This document shows positions 6,314 to 12,882 of a stretch of DNA of 12,884 bases, one piece after another (positions within the stretch are counted from its first letter, which is position 1; each line of letters starts with the position of its first letter). A model generated the notes under the pieces. The model saw nothing but the letters and a program-made list of their open reading frames with translations. It had not been told where the DNA came from and ran no database searches. Made by a program: the position numbers and the translations under genes. The DNA is from CBFHWY01 sp965659675 (GTDB lineage: Bacteria > Bacteroidota > Bacteroidia > Flavobacteriales_G > Salibacteraceae), in assembly GCA_965659675.1 (NCBI GenBank), contig CBFHWY010000074.1, positions 1 through 12,884 of the forward strand. The letters run 5' to 3'.

Positions 6314-7912
6314 ATGAAGCTTGAAGAAGAGATAAATAGAAGGAAAACCTTTGCCATCATATCTCACCCGGATGCAGGTAAAACCACTCTTACAGAGAAG
6401 TTCCTCCTTTTTGGAGGTGCTATCCAGGTGGCTGGGGCTGTTAAATCCAACAAGATCTCCAAGACCACTGCTTCAGACTTCATGGAGATCGAGAAACAAA
6501 GAGGGATCTCAGTGGCTACATCAGTCATGAGCTTTGAGTACAAGGATCACTTGATTAACCTACTGGATACACCCGGTCACAAAGATTTTGCAGAAGACAC
6601 TTACAGAACCCTTACGGCAGTAGACTCCGTCATTCTTGTGGTGGATAGCGTAAAAGGTGTTGAGCCGCAAACCAAAGCACTTATGGAGGTTTGTCGGATG
6701 CGCGATACCCCTGTGATCATTTTTGTGAATAAGCTCGACCTGGAAGGCCGCGACCCCTTTGAAGTCTTGGACGAAGTGGAAGAGAATCTGCAGATCAAAG
6801 TGCGTCCCCTCACCTGGCCTATTGGAATAGGACGCGATTTTGCTGGGGTATACGACCTCTACAATAAAGGACTTAACCTCTTTGAGGCCAACAAGACCAG
6901 GGTGGTTGATGAGCTCCTGAAGGTCAATGATATTGATGATCCTGTTATCGATGAGCAAGTTGGAAAGGAATTGGCTGACGAATTGCGTGAGAATGTAGAA
7001 TTAGTGGAAGGTGTTTACGATGAATTCTCAGAAGAAGAATACCTTAAAGGAAAGTTAGCCCCTGTGTTCTTTGGCTCCGCGCTGAATAGCTTTGGGGTGA
7101 ATGAGATGCTGGATACCTTTATTCGGATCGCCCCCTTTCCCAAAGGCCGTGAAACCGATAAGCGTCCGGTTAAGCCCAGAGAGGAGAAATTCTCAGGATT
7201 CATCTTTAAGATTCACGCGAACATCGACCCCAAGCACCGTGACCGTATCGCTTTCCTTCGCATTTGCAGTGGTGTGTTTGAAAAAAACAAGTTTTACCAT
7301 CATGTGCGCCTAGATAAAGACTTCCGATACAGCAATCCAGCGAGCTTCATGGCCAGCGACAAGAAGATCGTGGAGTATGCCTATCCAGGTGATGTGGTGG
7401 GCTTGTACGACACCGGTAACTTTAAGATCGGCGATACGCTTACTGAAGGAGAAGATATCATGTTCAAAGGCATGCCTGCCTTCTCCCCTGAGCTCTTTAG
7501 AGAAGTAGTGAACCTCGATCCGATGAAATCCAAACAGTTGAACAAGGGTGTACAGCAATTAACCGAAGAAGGGGTGGCTCAGCTTTTTGTGAAGCAACCC
7601 GGAAACAAGATGATCATTGGTACTGTGGGAGAACTGCAGTTTGAGGTGATTCAATACCGTCTGCAGAACGAATACGGTGCAAAATGCCGATTCAGCACCT
7701 TACCCTATCATATGGCTTGTTGGATCACCACCACCGATGAAAAGCAGCTGCAGGATTTTCTCAGAGTGAAAGCCAATGACGTAGCGAAAGACAAGGATGA
7801 TAAGGATGTTTATTTAGCTCCTTCCGCCTGGATGTTAAAGTCTGCTCAGGAGAGTTATCCTCAATTGACTTTTCATAAAACCTCTGAGTTCAAATTGGCT
7901 GCGGAAAACTGA
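6314..7912 (+). CDS. prfC: Peptide chain release factor 3 (RF3)
   Basis: A 532-residue translational GTPase that, in well-studied bacteria, removes RF1/RF2 from the ribosome after peptide release. GTPase motifs are intact: G1 as SHPDAGKTT (17-25), the RF3-type switch region QRGISV (62-67), DTPGH (85-89), NKLD (139-142) and GSAL for G5. The RGIS switch and full length with the C-terminal domain match RF3 and separate it from EF-G (about 700 residues) and LepA. The ATG at 6314 is the natural start because MKLEEEINRRKTFAIISHPDAGK matches the family N-terminus. It lies alone between a repeat-rich gap and the ankyrin gene. A candidate promoter ends 4 bp before the start codon. No odd features are seen in the coding region. 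Confidence 0.96.
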   Translation: MKLEEEINRRKTFAIISHPDAGKTTLTEKFLLFGGAIQVAGAVKSNKISKTTASDFMEIEKQRGISVATSVMSFEYKDHLINLLDTPGHKDFAEDTYRTLTAVDSVILVVDSVKGVEPQTKALMEVCRMRDTPVIIFVNKLDLEGRDPFEVLDEVEENLQIKVRPLTWPIGIGRDFAGVYDLYNKGLNLFEANKTRVVDELLKVNDIDDPVIDEQVGKELADELRENVELVEGVYDEFSEEEYLKGKLAPVFFGSALNSFGVNEMLDTFIRIAPFPKGRETDKRPVKPREEKFSGFIFKIHANIDPKHRDRIAFLRICSGVFEKNKFYHHVRLDKDFRYSNPASFMASDKKIVEYAYPGDVVGLYDTGNFKIGDTLTEGEDIMFKGMPAFSPELFREVVNLDPMKSKQLNKGVQQLTEEGVAQLFVKQPGNKMIIGTVGELQFEVIQYRLQNEYGAKCRFSTLPYHMACWITTTDEKQLQDFLRVKANDVAKDKDDKDVYLAPSAWMLKSAQESYPQLTFHKTSEFKLAAEN

Positions 7913-7925
7913 AATCATACATTTG
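7895..7925 (+). promoter_or_regulatory. Candidate promoter of the ankyrin-repeat gene
   Basis: TACATTTG at 7918-7925 is an exact match to the Bacteroidota -7 box TAnnTTTG, with TTG at 7895-7897, 20 bp upstream. It sits partly in the end of prfC, 19 bp before the ankyrin start codon. The -7 box overlaps a small inverted repeat (TTTGGT, CATA loop, ACCAAA at 7922-7938). Confidence 0.45.
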
Positions 7926-7944
7926 GTCATAAACCAAAACGATT

Positions 7945-8595
7945 ATGGCCAATTTTAATGACCTTTTAGATTCAATTCAAGATTGTGATGTTGATGAGCT
8001 AGACAGGATCATCGACGAGAGTCCAGAGCTATTAAAAGAGAGAACAGAAAAGGGATTGAGCACCTTGCTTTACGCCTGTTACTTCAAGAACCCTGAGCTA
8101 ACGAATTCCATCAAATCTCACATCAGTGAGTACGATCTGTATGAAGCCTCTGCCATCGGTGACGTGGAATCGATCAGAGAATGCCTGAAAAAGGATCCGG
8201 CTATACTTAATGCTCCCTCTGAGGAGGGTAATACTGCACTTGGATACGCTGCCTACTTTGGTAATACCGATGCGGTTGAATTCCTCATTGAACAGGGTGC
8301 AGATGTCAATGCCGTTTCTGAGAATGATCTAAAGCTCAGACCTTTGCATTCTGCATGCAGTGGCGGACACAATAGTATTGCCAGCCTACTTCTAGAAGCC
8401 GGCGCCGATGTGAATGCACAGCAGGCTTCGGGAGTAACAGGACTTCACTCAGCTGCCCATCACGGCAATGCTTCATTGATCAAGATGCTTTTGGTCAGCG
8501 GAGCCGACAACACTCTTACCCTGCAGGATGGTAAAACCGCTGCCGATCTGGCTCGTGAAGCGGGTCATGGTGAGTTGGCGTTTATGTTGCATTAG
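7945..8595 (+). CDS. Ankyrin-repeat protein
   Basis: A 216-residue protein with no signal peptide, made almost wholly of ankyrin repeats. The clearest are residues 97-130 (GNTALGYAAYFGNTDAVEFL...GADVNA), 131-163 (RPLHSACSGGHNSIASLLLEAGADVNA), 164-196 (TGLHSAAHHGNASLIKMLL) and the capping repeat KTAADLAREAGHGELAFML. Two weaker repeats occupy residues 35-96. Ankyrin repeats bind other proteins; the sequence shows no catalytic domain and the partner is unknown. It starts 32 bp after prfC stops and may be cotranscribed with it or use the promoter proposed at 7895. The TAG stop falls inside a heptad-like unit (GCATTAG), and a heptad array begins immediately after it. Confidence 0.88.
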   Translation: MANFNDLLDSIQDCDVDELDRIIDESPELLKERTEKGLSTLLYACYFKNPELTNSIKSHISEYDLYEASAIGDVESIRECLKKDPAILNAPSEEGNTALGYAAYFGNTDAVEFLIEQGADVNAVSENDLKLRPLHSACSGGHNSIASLLLEAGADVNAQQASGVTGLHSAAHHGNASLIKMLLVSGADNTLTLQDGKTAADLAREAGHGELAFMLH

Positions 8596-8651
8596 GGGTT
8601 AGAGACCAGGGGTTAGAGATCAGGGTTTAGCAACTAGGCTTGAGAGGTTGG
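8596..8651 (+). repeat. Heptanucleotide tandem array, family A, abutting a stop codon
   Basis: Eight 7-bp units in strict register starting on the base after the ankyrin stop codon. GGGTTAG occurs twice, with AGACCAG, AGATCAG, GGTTTAG, CAACTAG and two more diverged units (GCTTGAG, AGGTTGG). The consensus is RGRTYAG. The preceding heptad, GCATTAG, includes the stop codon itself. It is the same family as 5722-5770. Confidence 0.75.
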
Positions 8652-8688
8652 AGAGTCTGATAGTTCGATGTTCTATGGGGTCGGAAGT

Positions 8689-8769
8689 TCAATGGTCCTC
8701 AAGTTTGAAACGCTCCTGCAGCCAGTATTCCATTAGCTTGTAGGCCATCTCTATCTTGCTTCGGTAGCT
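8689..8769 (-). pseudogene. Short coding-like remnant on the minus strand
   Basis: Read on the minus strand, 26 codons ending at a TGA (8689-8691) give SYRSKIEMAYKLMEYW then LQERFKLEDH, a well-behaved amphipathic helix unlike random translation. An in-frame TAA at 8773-8775 closes it upstream, and family-B heptads start at 8772, as though the rest of a gene had been replaced. I do not recognise the protein, and a piece this short could be chance. The remainder of the 8652-9051 interval, outside the two listed heptad arrays, shows nothing else I can identify. Confidence 0.2.
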
Positions 8770-8771
8770 AA

Positions 8772-8827
8772 CTTATATCTTGCGTCTTGCGTCTTGTGCC
8801 TTGTGTCTTGCGTCTTGCGTCTTGTGT
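8772..8827 (+). repeat. Heptanucleotide tandem array, family B (third, longest)
   Basis: Eight 7-bp units in unbroken register: CTTATAT, then seven units of CTTGYGY (CTTGCGT four times, CTTGTGT twice, CTTGTGC once). This is the most regular array in the window. It lies 3 bp from the coding-like remnant. Confidence 0.85.
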
Positions 8828-8951
8828 CTTTGATATCCCCCAATAAGCGGACAGCATTTCTCCTTTCGATAGGGCACACGAAAACCAGATATTACCCTGC
8901 CCTTAGATCCTTTTTACATTCAACATTTTGTGCTTATTCCGCAAGAAATCT

Positions 8952-8979
8952 CTGACCTCCAGCTCCTAGCCCCTAAATC
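8952..8979 (-). repeat. Family-A heptad array, inverted
   Basis: On the minus strand four 7-bp units read GATTTAG, GGGCTAG, GAGCTGG and AGGTCAG, the same family as the plus-strand arrays at 5722 and 8596. With 8596-8651 it forms an inverted pair enclosing about 300 bp. Confidence 0.6.
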
Positions 8980-9051
8980 CTCTCTTTTTTATAAATTGCA
9001 AACGCTCAACCCATTAAACTCCACCTTAAACGTGAAACATAATGGTTAGAG

Positions 9052-9078
9052 ACTCCCGAAAAGTGAAGGTTTGGGAGT
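9052..9078. promoter_or_regulatory. Inverted repeat upstream of the AraC-family gene
   Basis: ACTCCCGAA (9052-9060) and TTTGGGAGT (9070-9078) form an 8-of-9 inverted repeat with a 9-bp spacer, 51 bp before the AraC start codon. It could be an operator, perhaps for the regulator itself, or a weak hairpin; no T-tract follows. The function is a guess from position. Confidence 0.35.
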
Positions 9079-9129
9079 GTTAAAACGAGTTGTGCGTAAT
9101 TATTAAAGAACAAAGACCTCGAAACTTTT

Positions 9130-10101
9130 ATGGAGTATACAAACACTAAACCGAGTAACATTATGGAAACAGATGGAAACGGTTCGGTCTTCCAGACTTA
9201 TGTTCCAAAGTCACTTTTTGGTATTGTAGATGTTATTGTTCAATTCCAATCAAACATACCTCAATCTTATAAAGTGCTTCCCAATGGAAAGATTGAATTG
9301 CAATTTTTACTAGAAGGGAGTGATGTATTGGATAACAAATTAGCAGAGTCTTCAGGGAACAACAGCCAATTTGCCTATATATTCTCAGCAACCTCAAAAC
9401 CTCATTATCCATCATTTAAAAAAATAAATATGGTACTAATAATTATGAGTCCAATTGCGGCAAAAATCTTATTTGGCCTTCCCGCCAAAGAGCTCAAAAA
9501 TAACTGCATAGAACCTACATTTCTTAAAAATTCATTAAATAAAATTCAGGATAAGCTAAATACATTGTCAACATTTAAAGAGAGAGCATGGTTTTTAGAA
9601 AAGTTTCTTTTTCAGAAAATCCAAGAATCTGNNNNNNNNNNNNNNNNNNNNNNNNNNNNNNNNNNNNNNNNNNNNNNNNNNNNNNNNNNNNNNNNNNNNN
9701 NNNNNNNNNNNNNNNNNNNNNNNNNNNNNNCTGATGCTTTCATGATGAGTAAGCTATTAAAACAAATAGACATCTTGAACAGACAAGAAAATTATTCCTG
9801 GCAATACACCCAATTGAACCTAGATCATATAAATTTTTCAAAATCCCATTTTCACAGACTATGTAATGACTGGCTGGGTATGTCTTACTATTCTCATATT
9901 CAATTGCAGCAGTTTAGAAATACGGCTTTTTCTCTAAATCAATCAATTAGCTTGTCAAATAGAACTTTCGATCATAACTACTACGATCAGTCCCACTTTA
10001 TACGAAAGTTCAAACAATTTGCCGATATGACTCCAACTGCTTATATAAAAGCACCAAAACTTGAGGATCAAGAAACTCTAGTTTTACCTTTTTCAGAATG
10101 A
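9130..10101 (+). CDS. AraC-family transcriptional regulator, interrupted by an assembly gap
   Basis: A DNA-binding regulator. The N-terminal part (about 1-165) has the pattern YVPKSLFGIVDVIVQFQ...VLPNGKIELQFLLEG, typical of the cupin-like sensing domain found in many Bacteroidota AraC proteins. The C-terminal part (222-305) is an AraC helix-turn-helix domain with the second helix-turn-helix region YYDQSHFIRKFKQFADMTPTAY. A run of 99 N covers codons 168-201, so 33-34 residues are unread. The frame is the same on both sides and both halves belong to one known architecture, which supports a single gene. The ligand and targets are unknown; the membrane and secreted proteins downstream, in the same AT-rich block, are candidate targets. 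Codon use is more AT-rich than in the genes to the left. Confidence 0.85.
   Translation: MEYTNTKPSNIMETDGNGSVFQTYVPKSLFGIVDVIVQFQSNIPQSYKVLPNGKIELQFLLEGSDVLDNKLAESSGNNSQFAYIFSATSKPHYPSFKKINMVLIIMSPIAAKILFGLPAKELKNNCIEPTFLKNSLNKIQDKLNTLSTFKERAWFLEKFLFQKIQESXXXXXXXXXXXXXXXXXXXXXXXXXXXXXXXXXXDAFMMSKLLKQIDILNRQENYSWQYTQLNLDHINFSKSHFHRLCNDWLGMSYYSHIQLQQFRNTAFSLNQSISLSNRTFDHNYYDQSHFIRKFKQFADMTPTAYIKAPKLEDQETLVLPFSE
9632..9730. other. Assembly gap (99 N)
   Basis: Ninety-nine undetermined bases inside the AraC-family gene. The length keeps the reading frame, but it may be an estimate rather than a measured size. Confidence 0.99.
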
Positions 10102-10169
10102 AATTTTTATCAATGGGACATTCGTACAATTATTTAGTTTGCCCACAACCTATTTTTGAAAACAAAATC

Positions 10170-10556
10170 ATGAAAACTAAAATTACAATTACCATTATTG
10201 CAGTTTTAAATGTTCTTCAAGGAATAGGATTTGTCTTAGGGGGTGAATTACTCACAAAACAATCCTTTCCGAAAGACATGCTTACGGAAGAGTCCATTCA
10301 AGTTGGTTCAGCAATGCATTGGCCGTTAGGTGTCGCTTTTATAGTCACAGGGATCATACTTCTCTCAATTAGAGGTCTAGGGCTATTGGAAGCAAAAAAG
10401 GTTTTACTCTATATAGGATTTGCCTACGTATTTTTCTTAATTAACGGTTTATTGCAGAATTTCACTACCCCAGTCATTGTGCCCATACCCGCATTAGTAC
10501 TGATAGCAATATTCGCAGCATTATCAATTTACACCTCACGAACCGCTAAATCTTAA
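10170..10556 (+). CDS. Small four-helix membrane protein of unknown function
   Basis: A 128-residue inner-membrane protein with four predicted hydrophobic helices at about 5-25, 47-68, 78-96 and 102-121. Short loops separate them, apart from a charged stretch at 26-46. I do not recognise the family; no catalytic motif is visible. An in-frame ATG at 10098 would add 24 residues of poor quality and overlap the AraC gene by 4 bp. The ATG at 10170 is preferred because MKTKITITIIAVLNVLQGIG is a natural start leading straight into the first helix. It follows the AraC gene by 68 bp on the same strand and could be in the same transcript. Confidence 0.65.
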   Translation: MKTKITITIIAVLNVLQGIGFVLGGELLTKQSFPKDMLTEESIQVGSAMHWPLGVAFIVTGIILLSIRGLGLLEAKKVLLYIGFAYVFFLINGLLQNFTTPVIVPIPALVLIAIFAALSIYTSRTAKS

Positions 10557-10634
10557 ACATAGAAATGAATTAATTTTTTCATAACAAATAATACACTTTA
10601 AAATAACTTCGCTTTATTAATTTAAATTAAAAAC

Positions 10635-11357
10635 ATGAAACATTTTTTAACATCAATGATTATTGCTTGCGCTGTATTTACTACCCAAGCTCAAACTAGC
10701 TGGATTAATTGGGAATTTAACGTGCCCCCTCAAAAACAAGAAGCTTTTGTTGGAGCGTTAAATACTTTCTTTACTAGTGAAACAGGAAAGAAATTGCCTA
10801 TGGCCTACTTGACTGAACAAACTTTGGGAAACAGAGAAGTAACCCACCATGTAAGCGTTATGGGTGAAGATGCAGATGTAATAGGCAAAATGCTGGACCC
10901 GTCCAATTGGCAAAAAAACCAAGATTACCAAGCTATGGGTCAAGCCATGACTGATTTAGGTACTTTACCTCTTCGCTCTTTTACTGGAATGCCTATAGTA
11001 GAGTCTTCCCAAAAAGGAAATGGTTTCCAGATTATTTATTCCATGAACGTGCCTTTTGACCAGATGATGCCCATCACAGAAGCATTTCAAAACTTGGTAA
11101 AAACAATGCAGCCTTTGCTTGATGAACTTTCTGCAGAAATGTCTTTAAATCAACTTATTGCAGGAGATGATAGAGGAGTTACCCACTACGCTGTAGAAAG
11201 TCATAAGAGCTATGCCGATTACTTGAGAGCTCAAAATAGACTAATGCAGGCTCCTGAATTTGGCAAAATGTTTGAAGCCATGGGGCAAGGTAACATTACC
11301 AATCCATCTACAATTGCACGAACAATGCTGATGATGTGGAATGCTCCTAAGCAATAA
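10635..11357 (+). CDS. Secreted protein with two copies of a ferredoxin-like domain
   Basis: A 240-residue exported protein. Residues 1-19 form a signal peptide (hydrophobic core SMIIACAVF, likely cleavage after TQA). The mature part appears to be a tandem duplication. INWEFNVPPQKQEAF with R67-EVTHHVSV in the first half matches IIYSMNVPFDQMMPI with R180-GVTHYAVE in the second, an offset of about 113 residues. Each half reads as strand-helix-strand-strand-helix, suggesting the dimeric alpha/beta-barrel (ferredoxin-like) fold, here perhaps a pseudo-dimer within one chain. I do not recognise the family and see no cofactor motif beyond the conserved histidines. It is rich in Met and Gln. TAACTTCG at 10604 is a possible -7 box, but no -33 TTG is apparent. 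Confidence 0.75.
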   Translation: MKHFLTSMIIACAVFTTQAQTSWINWEFNVPPQKQEAFVGALNTFFTSETGKKLPMAYLTEQTLGNREVTHHVSVMGEDADVIGKMLDPSNWQKNQDYQAMGQAMTDLGTLPLRSFTGMPIVESSQKGNGFQIIYSMNVPFDQMMPITEAFQNLVKTMQPLLDELSAEMSLNQLIAGDDRGVTHYAVESHKSYADYLRAQNRLMQAPEFGKMFEAMGQGNITNPSTIARTMLMMWNAPKQ

Positions 11358-11390
11358 GGTGTAGTTTTCACAGCGTTTTACTCATTTGCT

Positions 11391-11429
11391 AAAAATCTTC
11401 ATTGTGTTACAATGGAGATTTTTTTTTTT
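11391..11429 (+). terminator. Intrinsic terminator after the duplicated-domain gene
   Basis: AAAAATCTTCATTG (11391-11404) pairs fully, with one G-U wobble, with CAATGGAGATTTTT (11410-11423) across a 5-nt loop. A run of T continues to 11429. The hairpin begins 33 bp after the stop codon. Confidence 0.85.
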
Positions 11430-11560
11430 ACATTATTACACCAAGATTCTGCATTTGGAAAAACCGTTTTCTAAAACCCATGCCCCTTTGTTTGGATTAA
11501 TACTGTATAGAAACTTTTAGCTTTTAAAATGGAGTAGCAGTATATATACCGTACAATACT

Positions 11561-11608
11561 AAAAATAAAAATCCCTAAATCATTGTAAAACAATAATAAA
11601 GAGATTTT
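11561..11608 (-). terminator. Probable terminator of the tRNA-Ala transcript
   Basis: On the minus strand, just past the tRNA 3' end, an AT-rich hairpin spans about 11568-11608. The outer stem is AAAATCTCT with AGGGATTTT, and the inner stem is ATTGT with ACAAT around a TTT loop. A T-rich tract (to 11561) follows in the direction of transcription. Confidence 0.55.
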
Positions 11609-11610
11609 AT

Positions 11611-11687
11611 TGGTGGAGAAGATGGGACTCGAACCCACGACCTCTTGACTGCCAGTCAAGCGCTCTAGCCAGCTGAGCTACATCCCC
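11611..11687 (-). tRNA. tRNA-Ala (anticodon GGC)
   Basis: Read on the minus strand this folds into a complete 77-nt cloverleaf including an encoded CCA. The D arm is GCTC/GAGC. The anticodon arm is CTTGA-CTGGCAG-TCAAG with T33 followed by GGC, reading GCC alanine codons. The variable loop has 5 nt, and the T arm is GTGGG-TTCGAGT-CCCAT. The third acceptor pair is G3-U70, the alanine identity element. The acceptor stem has one U-U mismatch at pair 6-67; the other pairs are sound. It is transcribed leftwards, away from the outer-membrane protein gene. Confidence 0.95.
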
Positions 11688-11858
11688 TTTTTGCTGACTG
11701 CTAAACTAAGCAAAATTTTAATGCTGTAATGACTTTCTCGAAAGACACCCTTGCTCTGATTTGATTTTCATTACGATCTAGTTTTTAAAAAATCTGGAAC
11801 TTTTTAGAATTCTAAACAATTTTTCAGAACAGGGTGGGTTATTACTATAAAGTCTTTG

Positions 11859-12527
11859 ATGAATCCTAGTTCTCGTTTTTTTCTTTTTGTACTGTTGTTG
11901 TTTGGAATACTAGAAATTCCTCAAGGGAATGCCCAAGGGGGAGACCTTTTAATTCAACAATACCAGAAAGGTCCCGCTTTGGATGGGGCTTACTCCCGCT
12001 GGTCGTTAGTTCCTGGAGTTCAGCTCAACTACATCAATACCGATCTGGAAAGTACCAGCCCAAAACTCGCCCTAGGAGCAGTACTTCAAATTGAATATCG
12101 AGTTTCTTCTACAGTAGGCTTTACAACAGGCCTGTACGATACACGTATTGCTTACTCCTATCCCGTGCAGGATTCCATTGGCATTGATAAATTGCGATAT
12201 TGGTCCATCCCTCTGGGCATCCAACTCCATCCCACCAAACGGGTGAGCCTAGGTTTAAGCGCGTTATACAATAGCTTTAATAAAGGGCGTTTTTTACGGA
12301 GAATTGAAGAATTTGAGAGCGAAACCCCCTATCCCAAAGAACATTTTAAAAACAGTTTTGGAGGTGTTGTACAAGTGGGATATCACTTTTTTAAAAAGTG
12401 CTACGCCTACTTAAATTTTCGCTGGGCTACGCGGAGCAATCCTCCAACCCTACCTCAATCCAATACAAATTCTGGCTTTCAGTTGGGAATCAACTACACC
12501 CTTTGGGCTTCGAAAAAAAGACGTTGA
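11859..12527 (+). CDS. Outer-membrane beta-barrel protein
   Basis: A 222-residue exported protein. Residues 1 to about 26 form a signal peptide (RFFLFVLLLFGIL core, likely cleavage after GNA). The mature part consists of alternating strands, for example RWSLVPGVQLNYI, KLALGAVLQIEYRV, GFTTGLYDTRIAYSY, SFGGVVQVGYHFF and GFQLGINYTLWA. This fits an eight-stranded outer-membrane barrel of the PorT-like type common in Bacteroidota, as does the short periplasmic turn, long loop pattern. The specific function is unknown. The ATG at 11859 is chosen over the TTG one codon earlier. Its stop codon ends 1 bp before the end of the convergent gene on the other strand, so neither gene has room for its own terminator between them. 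Confidence 0.75.
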   Translation: MNPSSRFFLFVLLLFGILEIPQGNAQGGDLLIQQYQKGPALDGAYSRWSLVPGVQLNYINTDLESTSPKLALGAVLQIEYRVSSTVGFTTGLYDTRIAYSYPVQDSIGIDKLRYWSIPLGIQLHPTKRVSLGLSALYNSFNKGRFLRRIEEFESETPYPKEHFKNSFGGVVQVGYHFFKKCYAYLNFRWATRSNPPTLPQSNTNSGFQLGINYTLWASKKRR

Positions 12528-12528
12528 C

Positions 12529-12882
12529 TTACTGCTTTTTTAACGTGATTTCAATCACTCCGTGAACTCCTTTTACCCCATAGGATTTTTCGGCTGCCTC
12601 TCCTTTTAAAACATTAATTGACTCAATCTTGTCGGGATCTAAAGATTCCAGTAGTGCCCGGTCTTCATTGATTTTACCATCAATTACAAGAAGGGGTTTG
12701 AGACTGTCCGTTTGGACTATCTTGATATGCTGATTCGCCTTTTTAGAAGCCCAAGTGTTTCCCTCGGTGGAAAGGGAGTCTTCCTCATGTTTAGACGCTC
12801 CAGAGGCTATAAAAACCCCTTCTGGTCCTTTGTCATTGGAGAAAAACAATATGTCGTGAACCCCTTTTTCACCCAAATCAAG
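12529..12882 (-). CDS. C-terminal part of a protein with a TonB-plug-like domain, 5' end outside window
   Basis: A minus-strand gene open to the right edge, so only its last 118 codons are visible. The final 55 residues, PLLVIDGKINEDRALLESLDPDKIESINVLKGEAAEKSYG then VKGVHGVIEITLKK, match the short plug-like domain of TonB-dependent receptors. In Flavobacteriia this domain is also common at the C-terminus of BlaR1-type M56 metallopeptidases. The DPDKIESINVLKG and YG.KG.HGVIEI signatures are clear. No receptor barrel follows because the protein ends here, so a BlaR1/M56-like or carboxypeptidase-regulatory-like protein is more likely than a true receptor. The visible N-terminal part (VHDILFFSNDKGPEGVFIAS) is not diagnostic. 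Confidence 0.7.
   Translation of the reverse strand, partial: LDLGEKGVHDILFFSNDKGPEGVFIASGASKHEEDSLSTEGNTWASKKANQHIKIVQTDSLKPLLVIDGKINEDRALLESLDPDKIESINVLKGEAAEKSYGVKGVHGVIEITLKKQ

Noticed and set aside
8596..8630. GGGTTAG units resembling telomere repeats
   Set aside because: The units vary too much, the array is short and internal with genes on both sides, and the same family appears inverted nearby.
11611..11640. Attachment-site duplication of the tRNA 3' end
   Set aside because: I looked for a second copy of the tRNA 3' segment near the left edge of the AT-rich block and elsewhere in the window and found none; no integrase gene is present.
11471..11659. A 62-codon minus-strand open frame (begins MTGSQEVVGSSPIF)
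   Set aside because: It starts inside the tRNA-Ala gene. The SQEVVGSSPIF-type peptide is what translating a tRNA produces, a familiar false gene call.
12500..12760. Matching WASKK peptides in the two convergent genes, from an inverted TTGGGCTTC-A-rich sequence
   Set aside because: The shared stretch is only about ten bases plus an A run, the two proteins are otherwise unrelated, and chance is the simplest explanation.
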